A stretch of DNA of 64,000 nt from Micromonospora sp. WMMA1363. Lineage in GTDB: Bacteria > Actinomycetota > Actinomycetes > Mycobacteriales > Micromonosporaceae. Where the stretch lies: positions 925,001-989,000 of the forward strand of contig NZ_JAUALB010000001.1 of the NCBI RefSeq assembly GCF_030345795.1, read 5' to 3'. Positions 1 through 12,754 of this stretch are shown here, piece by piece. How positions within the stretch are numbered: the first letter of the stretch is position 1; every line of letters starts with the position of its first letter. Under the pieces are notes generated by a model that was given only the letters and a program-made list of their open reading frames with translations, made no database searches and had not been told where the DNA came from. The position numbers were made by a program, and so were the translations under genes.

Positions 1-1
1 C

Positions 2-613
2 CTCGCCGGGGCCGGCCGCTCGCCGGACGCCGGCCAGAACGGACGCCCGCCCGGTTCGGTGCGCAACGGCGGTCCCGGGCAGGCACCGAACGGCGGTCCC
101 GGGCAGGCACCGAACGGCGGTCCCGGGCAGGTGCCCACGGGGCCTGGTGGGGGTCGACTGCCGACCCGGCCCGACGGTGGCCAGCCGACCGGGCAACTCC
201 CGGGCGCGCCGGGCGGTGGTCGTGGTGACGGCGGCGCCGGCGGGCTACTCAACGCCCGCGAGCCCAGCGCTCAACTGCGTGAGCTGCTGGAGCGGGACAG
301 CGGCACCTACACGTGGATCGCCGCCGCGGTCGGCTCGAACAACGCCTCCGGCTACCAGCTCGCCACCGGCGGGCCGGTGATGGCGGTCGGCGGATTCAAC
401 GGCAGCGACCCGTCCCCGACGCTCGCGCAGTTCCAGCAACATGTCGCCGACGGGCGGATCCACTGGTTCCTCGGCGGCGGTGGCTTCCGCGGAACCAACG
501 GCGGCAGCTCCGCGTCGTCGGAGATCGCCGCCTGGGTGGCGGAGACGTTCGAGGCGCAGACCGTCGACGGGGTCACCGTCTACGACCTGAGCGGTGGGAG
601 GGAGCAGACATGA
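2..613 (+). CDS. Membrane glycosyltransferase (GT39/PMT-like), C-terminal part only
   Basis: The frame is open from the first bases of the window, so the 5' end lies outside it; about 203 residues remain. The visible part begins with a Gly/Pro-rich linker carrying three NGGPGQAP-type repeats. It then enters a soluble domain (ending in VYDLSGG) resembling the C-terminal extracytoplasmic domain of actinobacterial GT39-type mannosyltransferases, which use polyprenyl-phosphate sugars at the membrane. No membrane segment or catalytic motif lies in the visible part, so the assignment rests on this domain and on the next gene, a polyprenol-phosphate-type GT2. The stop codon overlaps the next ATG, which indicates translational coupling. 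Confidence 0.7.
   Translation, partial: LAGAGRSPDAGQNGRPPGSVRNGGPGQAPNGGPGQAPNGGPGQVPTGPGGGRLPTRPDGGQPTGQLPGAPGGGRGDGGAGGLLNAREPSAQLRELLERDSGTYTWIAAAVGSNNASGYQLATGGPVMAVGGFNGSDPSPTLAQFQQHVADGRIHWFLGGGGFRGTNGGSSASSEIAAWVAETFEAQTVDGVTVYDLSGGREQT
65..136 (+). repeat. Three tandem copies of a 24-bp unit in the linker of the first gene
   Basis: Three adjacent 24-bp units (65-88, 89-112, 113-136) encode NGGPGQAP, NGGPGQAP and NGGPGQVP. The first two are identical and the third differs near its end. The repeat keeps the reading frame and lengthens a flexible Gly/Pro linker between the membrane part and the C-terminal domain. Copy number is probably variable between strains (inference). Confidence 0.85.
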
Positions 614-1863
614 CCGGCACCACCGCGGCCCGGGCCGCCGCCCCGGCCCGGCCGCCCGCCACCGCCGCCGTCCTGGACGTGGTGATCCCGGTCTACAACG
701 AGGAGAACGACCTCGGGCCGTGCGTCCGGCGGTTGCACGCGCACCTGCGCGAGCACTTCCCCTATCCGTTCCGGATCACCATCGCCGACAACGCCAGCGT
801 CGACGGCACGCTCGACGTGGCGCGGGCGCTCGCCGCCGAACTGGCCGACGTCGGGGTGCTGCACCTGGATGCCAAGGGGCGCGGCCGGGCTCTGCGGGCG
901 GCCTGGTCCGCCTCGCCCGCGCCGGTGCTCGCGTACATGGACGTGGACCTCTCCACCGACCTGGCCGCGCTGCTGCCGCTGGTCGCGCCGCTTATCTCCG
1001 GACACTCCGACCTGGCCGTCGGCACCCGGCTCGCCCGCACGTCGCGGGTGGTGCGGGGCGCGAAACGGGAGGTGATCTCGCGGGCCTACAACCTGCTGCT
1101 GCGCGGCACCCTCGCCGCCCGGTTCTCCGACGCGCAGTGCGGGTTCAAGGCGATTCGGGCCGACGTGGCCGGGCGGCTGCTGCCGCTGGTCCAGGACACC
1201 GGCTGGTTCTTCGACACCGAGCTGCTGGTGCTCGCTCAGCGGGCCGGGCTGCGGATCCACGAGGTGCCGGTGGACTGGGTGGATGATCCGGACAGCCGGG
1301 TCGACGTCGTCGCCACCGTCCTGGCCGACCTGCGTGGCATCGGCCGGCTCGGGCGGGCTCTGCTCACCGGTGCGTTGCCCCTGCCGCAGCTGCGCGAGCA
1401 ACTGGGGCGCGCACCGTTGCAGGCCCCGCCGACACCGGTGCCGGCGGGGCTGCCCCGGCAGTTGGTCCGCTTCGCCGGGGTCGGCGTGGCCAGCACACTG
1501 GCCTACCTGCTGCTGTACGTTGTGGGGCGCGGCGCGCTCGGCGCGCAGCCGGCGAACCTGGTCGCGCTGCTGGTCACCGCGGTGGCCAACACCGCGGCGA
1601 ACCGGCGGCTGACCTTCGGTGTCACCGGCCGTCGGCACGCTGGCCGTCACCACCTTCAGGGCCTGCTGGCGTTCGGCCTCGGCCTGGCGCTGACCAGCGG
1701 TTCGCTCGCGGTGCTGCACGCGGTCGCCGCCGGGCCGGCACGGCCGGTGGAGCTGGCGGTACTGGTCGCCGCGAACCTGGCCGCCACCGTGCTGCGCTTC
1801 GTGCTGCTCCGCTACGCGATGCACCACCGCCGGGCGGCACCGGCACCCCCCGACCGGCGGTAG
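610..1863 (+). CDS. Bifunctional GT2 glycosyltransferase / GtrA-like membrane protein
   Basis: This is a 417-aa protein. Residues about 22-245 form a GT2 (DPM1-like) domain, with VVIPVYNEEND at 24-34 and the metal/nucleotide-binding acidic motif DVDLSTD at 111-117. From about residue 285 to 405 there are four hydrophobic segments of a GtrA/DPMS-type domain, a small membrane module involved in moving lipid-linked sugars. The family typically makes polyprenyl-phosphate sugars that a GT39-type enzyme then uses, which is exactly its upstream neighbour. ATG at 610 overlaps the preceding stop by four bases. The substrate sugar cannot be read from the sequence. Confidence 0.9.
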   Translation: MTGTTAARAAAPARPPATAAVLDVVIPVYNEENDLGPCVRRLHAHLREHFPYPFRITIADNASVDGTLDVARALAAELADVGVLHLDAKGRGRALRAAWSASPAPVLAYMDVDLSTDLAALLPLVAPLISGHSDLAVGTRLARTSRVVRGAKREVISRAYNLLLRGTLAARFSDAQCGFKAIRADVAGRLLPLVQDTGWFFDTELLVLAQRAGLRIHEVPVDWVDDPDSRVDVVATVLADLRGIGRLGRALLTGALPLPQLREQLGRAPLQAPPTPVPAGLPRQLVRFAGVGVASTLAYLLLYVVGRGALGAQPANLVALLVTAVANTAANRRLTFGVTGRRHAGRHHLQGLLAFGLGLALTSGSLAVLHAVAAGPARPVELAVLVAANLAATVLRFVLLRYAMHHRRAAPAPPDRR

Positions 1864-2005
1864 CAGTCGAGGGTGCGGGCCAATCCGGCGGCGACCGGGC
1901 CGGTCGGGTGGACCTGAGGCGCCACGGCGGCCACGGCTGGGCGTGCGGGAGTGCCTGGTCTGGACCGGATCGGCCCCGGGTGCGCTGTCTCGCCCTCGCC
2001 CGGGC

Positions 2006-2037
2006 GACTTTCGGCGTACTGTGACCGGAAAGTCCGG
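2006..2037 (+). promoter_or_regulatory. Small inverted repeats in the leader of the next operon
   Basis: GACTTTC (2006-2012) pairs with GAAAGTC (2028-2034), and an alternative small hairpin CCGGA/TCCGG (2025-2029, 2033-2037) overlaps it. The two cannot form together. They lie 70-100 bp upstream of the small-peptide gene and could be an operator or a leader RNA structure. The rest of the 241-bp gap shows no gene. Confidence 0.25.
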
Positions 2038-2104
2038 CTCAACCGGGCAAATCCCCCAGACGGGTGGTCCGTACGCCGGGGGTCGAGACGGGAAGGAGTG
2101 GTCG

Positions 2105-2254
2105 GTGAACCATCTGGCCTACCTGGATGCGGGTTCCGGCAGCCTCATCGTGCAGGCGGTGGTCGGCGGGGTGGCCGGCGTCGCGGTGGCGGCCAAGCTC
2201 TACTGGCGGCGCCTGGTGGGCCGGTTCCGCAAGCAGCCGACCGACCAGCACTGA
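2105..2254 (+). CDS. 49-aa single-span membrane peptide (YLDAGSGS type)
   Basis: GTG at 2105 follows a strong GGAAGGAG ribosome-binding site at about 2091-2098. The product begins MNHLAYLDAGSG, has one hydrophobic segment (SLIVQAVVGGVAGVAVAAKL, about residues 13-32) and ends in a basic tail with YWRRLVGRFRK. Peptides with an N-terminal YLDxGSGS signature, one span and a basic end occur widely beside alkaline-phosphatase-fold membrane proteins, as here two genes downstream. It is separated from the next gene by only 5 bp. Function is unknown; it may be a membrane partner of the AP-fold protein (inference). Confidence 0.75.
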   Translation: MNHLAYLDAGSGSLIVQAVVGGVAGVAVAAKLYWRRLVGRFRKQPTDQH

Positions 2255-2259
2255 CCGGC

Positions 2260-3672
2260 ATGGCGCAACCCGACACCGACCTGCGGGCCGAACCGGCGTC
2301 GTTCCGGGACCCGGCGAACCGGGTCTACCACCGCGGCGACGAGGTGCTGCGGGGGCTGAACGAGCGGGCCGCCGCCGAATGGCGGGCGCTCGCCGGCAGC
2401 GACTTCTTCACCACCCTGCTGACCGAGGGCAAGGTCTGCGGCACGGTCGAGGCCGCGCCGGTGCCGCATGGCTGGGCGGCGCTGCTGCGCCACGAGCGCA
2501 TCCCGTTCGTCTCCCACCCGTACGAGTGGTCCCACACGATGCTGCGGGACGCGGCCCTGCTGCACCTGGAGATCCTGCGGGTGGCCCTGCCGGCCGGCTT
2601 CACCACCAAGGACGGCTCGGCCTACAACCTGCAGTGGCGCGGCGCCCAGCCGGTCTTCATCGACGTCGGCTCGCTCACGCCGGTCCGCTACGGCGAACCG
2701 TGGGCCGGGTACCGCCAGTTCTGCCAGACGCTGCTCTACCCACTGCTGCTCGGCGCCCACCTCGGGCTGGACGTCCAACCCTGGCTACGGGCCAGGGTCG
2801 ACGGCATCGAGCCGGACCAGATGCGCCGTCTCTTCGCCGGTGGACGCCGGCTGCTGCCGGGCGTGTTCACCCATGTCCACCTGCACGGGGCGATGCAACG
2901 CGGCAACGCGCGGGCCAGCACGGCCGACGTCCGCGCCCAGTTGCGCGCCGCCGGCTACTCGTGCGAGCTCGCCCTGGCGACCGTACGCGGGCTGGAGCGG
3001 CTGGTGCGTCGGCTGGACCGGCGGCCGACGGTCAGCCACTGGATCGACTACCAGCGCACCTGCGGGTACAGCGCCGACGACCGGGCGACCAAGGAGCGTT
3101 TCGTCAGCGCGTCGCTGGCTGCCGGACCCCGCGCTCGCCTCGCGCTCGACCTCGGTGCCAACGACGGCCGGTACGCACGCGTCGCCGCTGCGCACGCCGA
3201 CTACGTCGTCGCCGTCGAGCAGGACCCGGCGGTGGTCGACGGGCTGTACCGGGCGCTGCGGGCCGAGGGCGAACGGCGGATCCTGCCGCTGGTGATGGAC
3301 CTGGCCGACCCGTCCCCCGGTGGGGGCTGGCGGGGCGTCGAGCGGGCCGCCTTCGTCGACCGGGCGCGGGCCGACGCCGTGCTCGCCCTGGCGGTGGTCC
3401 ACCACCTGGCGATCGGGCGCAACGTGCCGCTGCCCGAGGTGGTCGACTGGCTGTGCGGTTTCGGCGCACCCGGCGCCACGCTGGTGCTGGAGTTCGTGCA
3501 CCCCGAGGACCCGATGGTCGGCCGGCTGCTGGCCAACAAGCCGGACGGCTTGTTCCCCGACTATCGGCGGGCGGAGTTCGAACGGCTGCTGGCCGCCCGC
3601 TGCCGTGTCGCGGAGCGCCTCGACCTGCCAACGGGCACCCGGACGCTCTACCGGGCGGTCGTGGGTGGCTGA
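2260..3672 (+). CDS. Class I SAM-dependent methyltransferase (NoeA-like)
   Basis: This 470-aa protein starts at ATG 2260. The C-terminal half holds a Rossmann methyltransferase fold with the SAM-binding motif LDLGANDG at residues 296-303 and an acidic residue ending the next strand (VAVEQDP, about 317-323). The N-terminal half (about 1-280) is a separate domain, with DPANRVYHRG near its start, that is typical of nodulation-type (NoeA-related) methyltransferases. The substrate is unknown; its place between a small membrane peptide and an AP-fold membrane protein suggests modification of an envelope glycan or lipid (inference). Its stop overlaps the next start by 8 bp. Confidence 0.85.
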   Translation: MAQPDTDLRAEPASFRDPANRVYHRGDEVLRGLNERAAAEWRALAGSDFFTTLLTEGKVCGTVEAAPVPHGWAALLRHERIPFVSHPYEWSHTMLRDAALLHLEILRVALPAGFTTKDGSAYNLQWRGAQPVFIDVGSLTPVRYGEPWAGYRQFCQTLLYPLLLGAHLGLDVQPWLRARVDGIEPDQMRRLFAGGRRLLPGVFTHVHLHGAMQRGNARASTADVRAQLRAAGYSCELALATVRGLERLVRRLDRRPTVSHWIDYQRTCGYSADDRATKERFVSASLAAGPRARLALDLGANDGRYARVAAAHADYVVAVEQDPAVVDGLYRALRAEGERRILPLVMDLADPSPGGGWRGVERAAFVDRARADAVLALAVVHHLAIGRNVPLPEVVDWLCGFGAPGATLVLEFVHPEDPMVGRLLANKPDGLFPDYRRAEFERLLAARCRVAERLDLPTGTRTLYRAVVGG

Positions 3673-5749
3673 CCCCGCAGCCCCGTCCGCACCCCCTGCC
3701 GCACGTGGCGCGGGTACCGGGCCAGGCCGGCCGCGGCGTCGCTGGCTCGCGGGTGTCCGGGTCGGGCGCGGCTGGCGGGCGGAGGGCGCCCGACTGCTGG
3801 AGATTGCCGCCCTGGTCGGGCTGGTGGTCACCCAGCCGCTGTTGGACGTCCTGGGTCGCAGCCCGGACTTCTTCCTGTTCCACCGCGCCGGCCGGGGCGA
3901 GATCCTGCTGCTGGTCGCGCTGGTCGCGCTCGTACCCACCCTCGCGGTGGGGTTGCTCGGCGCGGTCTCCCTCCTCGCCGGCAGCCGAGTCCGGGCGGTG
4001 ACGCACACGTTGCTGGTCGGTCTCCTGCTTGCCGCCCTCGCTGTGCAGGTCGGCCGACACGCCACGTGGCTGCGGGGAGTACCGCTGCTGCTGGTGGCGC
4101 TCGTGGCCGGGGTTGCCGGCGCGGCGGCCCACCGGCGCTGGCCCGCGCCGGGGCGGGTGCTGCGGGTGGCCGCGGTCGGGCCGCCGGTCTTCGTCGGGCT
4201 GTTCCTGTTCGCCTCGCCCACCTCGGTGGTGGTCCTGCCGCGCGGGGCCGGCGGCGCCGCCGGGGCGGCCGGTGGCGGGATCCATCCGCCGGTGGTCATG
4301 CTGATCCTCGACGAACTGCCGCTGGTCTCCCTGCTCGGCCCGGACGGGCGGGTCGATGCCGCCCGGTTCCCGCACTTCGCCGAGCTGGCCGCCGGGTCCA
4401 CCTGGTACCGCAACGCGACCGGGGTGAGTGGCTGGACGCCGTACGCGTTGCCGGCGATGCTGACCGGGCGCTTCCCGGCCACCGGGGGTGCCCCGCACTA
4501 CTCGCAGCACCCGGACAACCTCTTCACCGCCTTCGGCGGCCTGTACGACATCCGCGCCGAGGAGAGCATCACCCGGCTCTGCCCGCCCAGCCGCTGCGAC
4601 ACCCCGGTCGCCCCGGAGCAGGGGATGGGCGTGCTGGTCCGGAAGAGTGGCCAGCTGCTGGCGCGGCTGGCCGCGCCGGTCGACAGCCGGGTCGCCCCGG
4701 AGGACTCCTACCGGGAGCGGACCGCCGCCGAGGCCGGAATCGACGCCGCCGAGCCGGTCCCGGACGACCCGAAGTTCCGTTGGGACAAGCTGAACGCCAA
4801 CCAACCGGCCCGCTTCACCAGGTTCCTCGCCGGCCTGAAGCCGGCCGCCCGGCCCACACTGCATTTTCTGCACCTGTTGATGCCGCACTCGCCGTGGGCG
4901 TACCTGCCCTCCGGGGCGCGTTACGAGGCTCCCGAGGACTTCCCGAACGAGGGGGACGGGTGGATCGAGTTGGCCCGGCAGCGGCACCTGGCCCAGCTCG
5001 GCTACACCGACCGGTTGATCGGCGAGACCCTGCGGAGGCTGCGCGCCACCGGCCTGTACGACCAGGCGCTGTTGGTGGTGACCGCCGACCACGGCGTCAG
5101 CTTCACCAAGGGCGCGCAGGGGCGGGGGATGGGCGCGATCCAGGCTGCCGCCGACGAGGTGGCGTGGGTGCCGTTGTTCGTGAAGTCCCCCGGGCAGCGC
5201 GCCGCCCGGGTCGACGACCGGAACTGGCAGCACGTCGACCTGTTGCCCACCGTCGCCGACGAGGCCGCGATCCGGCTGCCCTGGCCGGTCGACGGCCGGT
5301 CCGCCCGGCAGGAGCCGCGCCCCGACGCGGGCAGGGTGTTCTACGACCTGCCCGCCCAGGCGACCCCGATCGTCGGTGGGGTGCCGGCCGCGTTGCCGCT
5401 TCCCGCGCCGCACCCGCTGGTCGGTACCGCGGTCGGGAACCGGCCGACCGGGGGTACCGCCACCGTCGGTGACCTCGCCGCGTTCCGGAACGTGGATCCG
5501 GACATTGGCGAGTTGCCCGCGGTGGTCTGGGGTGACCTGCCGGACACCGTGCCGAACGGCACGATGCTGGCCGTCGCTGTCAACGGCCGGGTCGGCACCG
5601 TGGTGCCGGTGGTGCCCCGCGACGCCGGGGGACGCCGGTTCGCGGCTCTGATCGTCGACGACCGGCTCTACCAGGTCGGGGTGAACCATCTCGACCTGCT
5701 CCTCGTCGCGGCCGACGGGACGCTGACCCGCCTCGCGCTCTCCTCCTGA
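3665..5749 (+). CDS. Membrane protein with sulfatase / alkaline-phosphatase-fold domain
   Basis: This 694-aa protein is read from GTG 3665, which overlaps the methyltransferase stop. Residues about 45-190 contain five hydrophobic segments. From about 208 an extracytoplasmic AP-superfamily domain begins, with the metal-binding LILDELP (213-219), a candidate nucleophile region GVSGWTPYALPAML, and TADHG at 473-477. Relatives include phosphoethanolamine and phosphoglycerol transferases and sulfatases. Co-transcription with a methyltransferase and a small membrane peptide suggests decoration of a cell-surface glycopolymer (inference). Short near-duplicate sequence follows the stop (5741-5800) and is not a gene. 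Confidence 0.85.
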   Translation: MADPAAPSAPPAARGAGTGPGRPRRRWLAGVRVGRGWRAEGARLLEIAALVGLVVTQPLLDVLGRSPDFFLFHRAGRGEILLLVALVALVPTLAVGLLGAVSLLAGSRVRAVTHTLLVGLLLAALAVQVGRHATWLRGVPLLLVALVAGVAGAAAHRRWPAPGRVLRVAAVGPPVFVGLFLFASPTSVVVLPRGAGGAAGAAGGGIHPPVVMLILDELPLVSLLGPDGRVDAARFPHFAELAAGSTWYRNATGVSGWTPYALPAMLTGRFPATGGAPHYSQHPDNLFTAFGGLYDIRAEESITRLCPPSRCDTPVAPEQGMGVLVRKSGQLLARLAAPVDSRVAPEDSYRERTAAEAGIDAAEPVPDDPKFRWDKLNANQPARFTRFLAGLKPAARPTLHFLHLLMPHSPWAYLPSGARYEAPEDFPNEGDGWIELARQRHLAQLGYTDRLIGETLRRLRATGLYDQALLVVTADHGVSFTKGAQGRGMGAIQAAADEVAWVPLFVKSPGQRAARVDDRNWQHVDLLPTVADEAAIRLPWPVDGRSARQEPRPDAGRVFYDLPAQATPIVGGVPAALPLPAPHPLVGTAVGNRPTGGTATVGDLAAFRNVDPDIGELPAVVWGDLPDTVPNGTMLAVAVNGRVGTVVPVVPRDAGGRRFAALIVDDRLYQVGVNHLDLLLVAADGTLTRLALSS

Positions 5750-5973
5750 CCCGCTTCGCCGGCTGCTGCCGACCCGCTTCGCGTTCTCCTCCTGACCGGC
5801 GCCGTCGTTCTTCGCCGTACCGTGCCCGACTGGTGGGTTTCCCAGCCCGCTGGTCGGGAATCGGGTGACGCATACCTCACCCGTCAACCACCGCGGGCGG
5901 TGCCCCGTCAACCGCGAATACGGTAGAAGCGAAGGCAATTCAACGAAGATCTGCCGGCGAAGCGAGGAACCAC

Positions 5974-7232
<1,259 letters not shown>

Positions 7233-7257
<25 letters not shown>

Positions 7258-8022
7258 GGGTTTCCTGACGCTGGTGCCTCGCGAAGGCCGTCGACCCGGA
7301 GCCGGGTTGGCGGCCTTCGCCAGGTCGGTAGCTGGGTGATGGCGCGCTCCGTCATATCCACGCCGTTCCGGAGTAGTGCTCTTGCGGGTCGATGTCCTGC
7401 TGTCGCGGCACACCGCGCGGACCGACCTGCGGTGGCCGCGGTGCGGCCGGCGATCGCCGCCCAGCCGTACCGCTCGTGGACCGTGGCGCGGGCACGGCGG
7501 GCGAGCCGGCGGGCCCACTCCCGGTCGGACAGCAGCGCGTGCACGGCGTCGGTCAGCCCCGCCGGGTCCTGCGGCTGGAAGGTCATCCCGGTGACGTCCG
7601 GCGCGACGATCTCGGCGAGCCCGCCGGGCGCGGACACCGCCGGGGGCGCCCCGGCCGCGGCGCCCTCCAGGGCGACCATGCCGAACAGCTCGTAGATGCT
7701 CGGCACGACGAAGCAGTCCGACGCCGCCATCACCGCCGGCAGGTCGGTGCCGCCGAGAAAACCGGGGTGGGGCCACCATGTCGGCGAGGTCGAGTCGCCG
7801 CACCTGCGCCACCAGGTCCGCACGGTACGGGCCGTCGCCGACGATCACCACCCGTAGCCCGGCGTGCCGCTCCCGTAGCCGGGGGAGACCGGCGAGCAGG
7901 TGCTGCACTCCCTTCTCGTGGACCAGCCGGCCGGCGAGGGTGATGGCGGTGTGGGCGACGAGCCAGTCGTGGGCGTGGACGACGTCGTAGGTGCCGGTTT
8001 CGGTGGCGCGTACTCCGTCCAT
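7233..8022 (-). pseudogene. Decayed GT4 glycosyltransferase: N-terminus and core deleted, plus frameshift
   Basis: From 8022 the minus strand reads ATETGTYDVVHAHDWLVAHT, a typical GT4 segment. It jumps directly from TAITLA to GRLVHEKGVQHLLAGLP, so the stretch of about 100 residues that family members carry between these blocks is missing. Near 7770 the frame slips by one base: APPRFSRR in one frame is continued as PHPGFLGGTDLPAVMAAS in the other. That frame then runs through the C-terminal GT4 block (EIVAPDVTGMTF, LLSDREWARRLARRARA) to a stop at 7233. The usual N-terminal glycine-rich loop is also absent. The product cannot be functional. The exact original 3' end is uncertain. Confidence 0.88.
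7281..7320 (+). terminator. Rho-independent-type hairpin after gltA
   Basis: A perfect 10-bp stem, GCGAAGGCCG at 7281-7290 and CGGCCTTCGC at 7311-7320, encloses a second inner stem (ACCCGG/CCGGGT). It lies 23 bp past the gltA stop. There is no T-run, as is common in high-GC actinobacteria. The structure lies inside the 3' end of the decayed glycosyltransferase on the other strand. Confidence 0.8.
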
Positions 8023-8063
8023 GCATAGCGGATCGCGCCGGCTCCGGTGACGGCAGGACAAGG

Positions 8064-8186
8064 TGGTGAACTCGACCGAGCGGTCGGGAGGGACGCGCTC
8101 GCGCGCCCGAGACAAGCAAAGGGCATGCGGGGCGATCCCGCATCTCGGACGGCAGGATCGTGACAGACAACACCTGGAGTTCACCA
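8064..8186. repeat. 123-bp segment bounded by a 10-bp perfect inverted repeat
   Basis: TGGTGAACTC at 8064-8073 and its exact complement GAGTTCACCA at 8177-8186 bound a 123-bp non-coding segment just upstream of the dead GT4 gene. Inside it sits a perfect 7-bp hairpin, ATGCGGG/CCCGCAT (8125-8131 and 8137-8143, 5-nt loop). A small miniature inverted-repeat element or a chance pairing are both possible; no target duplication is obvious. The gap between GT4 and glgX (8023-8336) holds no other convincing feature. Confidence 0.35.
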
Positions 8187-8336
8187 CAGGTCAGTCCGGC
8201 GGCTTCCGGCACTCGACCGAAGAGGCTGGATTCATCGTGAACCCTGTGGGGCAATAGGCGCGTACGTGCCACCGGCGCCGCCATGTGGTGAGCTCATGGT
8301 GCCGTGTGTGCACATGATCGTTGCCGAAGGAGCGAC

Positions 8337-10453
<2,117 letters not shown>

Positions 10454-10454
<1 letters not shown>

Positions 10455-12754
10455 TGGCCGCCGCGGTCACCTCGACCTACCGGGTGCAGATCCGCCCCGG
10501 CTTCGACCTCGACGCCACCGCCGGGCTCGCCGGTTACCTGGCGGACCTCGGCGTCACCCATCTCTACAGTGCACCGTTGCTCACCGCGACCCCCGGCTCG
10601 GCGCACGGCTACGACGTGGTCGACCACCGCACCGTCAACCCCGAACTGGGTGGGGAACCGGGTCGGCGGCGCCTGCTCGGCGCGCTGCGCACCGCCGGGT
10701 TGGGCCTGGTCGTGGACATCGTGCCCAACCACGCCGGGGTGGCCCAGCCGGTGACCAACCCCGCCTGGTGGGACGTGCTGCGTCGGGGGCGGGACTCGGC
10801 GTACGCGCGCTGGTTCGACATCGACTGGGAGCGGGGCCGGCTGCTGCTGCCGGTGCTCGCCGACGACCCGGCGGCGCAGGCCGACCTCAAGATCGTCGAC
10901 GGGGAGCTGCGCTACCACGAGCACCGCTTCCCGATCGCCGACGGCACCGGACAGGGCACCGCCCGGGAGGTACACGACCGGCAGCACTACGAGCTGGTCT
11001 CCTGGCGGCGCGGCGACACCGAGCTGACCTATCGCCGGTTCTTCGCCGTCGCCGGCCTGGCCGGACTGCGGGTGGAGGACCCGGCGGTCTTTACCGCCAC
11101 CCACCAGCTCGTCCTGGCCTGGGCGGCGGCCGGCGAGATCGACGGCATCCGGGTCGATCACCCGGACGGGTTGCGTGACCCCGCCGGGTACCTGACCCGG
11201 CTGCGCGCCGCCGTACCGGACGGGTGGCTGGTGGTGGAGAAGATCCTGGAGTACGGCGAGGAGCTGCCGGACTGGCCGGTTGACGGCACCACCGGTTACG
11301 AGGCCCTCGCGGCGGTCTCCGGGCTCTTCGTCGACCCGGACGCCGAGGGGGACTTCACCGCCCTGGACACCCGCCTCGTCGGGCGACCCACCTCCTGGCC
11401 GGACCTCACCCACGACAGCAAGCTGGCGGCCGCCACCCGGCTGCTCTCGGCCGAGCTGACCCGGCTCGCCGCGCTCGCGCCCGAGCTGGACCGGCACGTC
11501 GTCCGCGTGGCCCTCGCGGAACTCGCCGCCGCGTTCGCCGTCTACCGGGGCTACCCGCCCGAAGGCGCCCGGCACCTGGCCGCCGCCCGTGCCGAGGCCG
11601 GTCGCCGCCGCCCGGAGCTGACCGGTGCGCTGGACGCCCTCACCCGTCGGCTGCGGGACCCGGACGACGAGCTGGCCAAGCGGTTCCCGCAGCTCACCGG
11701 CGCGGTGATGGCCAAGGGTGTGGAGGACACCGCCTTCTACCGGTGGAGCCGGTTCGTCGCGCTCAACGAGGTCGGCGGCAGCCCCGCCCACTTCGGCACC
11801 CCGCCGGTCGAGTTCCACCGCTTCGCCGCCGCCCGGCACGTGCGCTGGCCGGCGGCGATGACCACGATCTCCACCCACGACACCAAGCGCAGCGAGGACG
11901 TCCGGGCCCGCCTGGCGGTGCTCAGCGAACTGCCGGAACGCTGGGCCGCCCGGGTGGGTGGGTGGCTGGCCCGGGTGCCACTGCCGGATCCCGCGATCGC
12001 GCACCTGCTCTGGCAGACCGCCGTCGGCGCGTGGCCCGTCGAGCGTGCGCGCCTGCACGCGTACGCGGAGAAAGCGGCCCGGGAGGCGTCGACCGCGACC
12101 AGTTGGGCGGATCCCGACCCGGGTTTCGAGCGGGCGATGCACGCCCTGGTCGACGCGCTGTACGACGACCCTGCCCTCAACGCGGAGCTGGACGCCTTCG
12201 CCGCGGAGATCACCCCGGCGGGCTGGTCCAACTCGCTCGGGCAGAAGCTGGTGCAGCTCGCCATGCCCGGGGTGCCGGACACCTACCAGGGCACCGAGCT
12301 GTGGGACAACTCCCTGGTGGACCCGGACAACCGACGGCGGGTGGATTTCGCCGTACGCCGGGATCTGCTGGCCCGGCTCGACGCCGGTTGGCTTCCCCCG
12401 GTGGACGCGTCGGGGGCGGCGAAGCTGCTCGTGGTGTCGCGTACGCTGCGGCTGCGCCGGGATCGCCCGGGGCTGTTCACCGGCTACCGGTCGGTGCCCG
12501 CGCGGGGGCCGGCGGCCGGGCACGTCGTCGCGTTCGACCGGGGTGGGGCCATCGCGGTCGCGACCCGGCTGCCGGTGCGGCTGGCCGTCGCCGGTGGTTG
12601 GCGGGCCACGACGTTGCCGATTTCCGTTCACGGTGTTACGGACATGTTCACCGGTCGGGTCTACAGTGGGTCTGAGCTGCTCCTTGATGCTCTGCTGAGC
12701 ACCTATCCCGTCGCCCTCCTCGCTCCTGCCGATCCCGCGGAGGCCGCCGCATGA
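10454..12754 (+). CDS. treY: Maltooligosyltrehalose synthase
   Basis: This 766-aa GH13 enzyme rearranges the reducing-end alpha-1,4 bond of maltodextrins to alpha-1,1, giving maltooligosyl trehalose. Motifs include STYRVQIRPGF at the N-terminus, DIVPNHAG, Asp235 (IRVDHPDG), Glu262 (VVEKIL) and Asp476 (STHDTKRSED). The C-terminus has the family's GVPDTYQGTE block. ATG at 10454 overlaps the glgX stop by one base and its own stop overlaps treZ, so the three genes are translationally coupled. Length is normal. Confidence 0.96.

Noticed and set aside
580..1827. Long minus-strand frame opposite the GT2-GtrA gene (and similar long frames opposite ctaD, secA2, treY, glgX and clpC-like genes)
   Set aside because: Antisense frames of high-GC genes are open by codon bias. 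Their translations are Arg/Pro/Gly/Gln-rich with no domains, and none has supporting start signals.
2020..2100. Possible riboswitch (c-di-GMP- or ydaO-like) ahead of the 49-aa peptide
   Set aside because: Some short GC-rich blocks look suggestive, but no conserved riboswitch core or tetraloop/receptor pattern could be matched; only two small competing hairpins are clear.
5741..5800. Near-duplicate sequence after the AP-fold gene (CTCCTCCTGACC and GACCCGCTTCGC each twice)
   Set aside because: Very short, partial duplication of the 3' end; no element structure or hairpin, so not listed as a feature.
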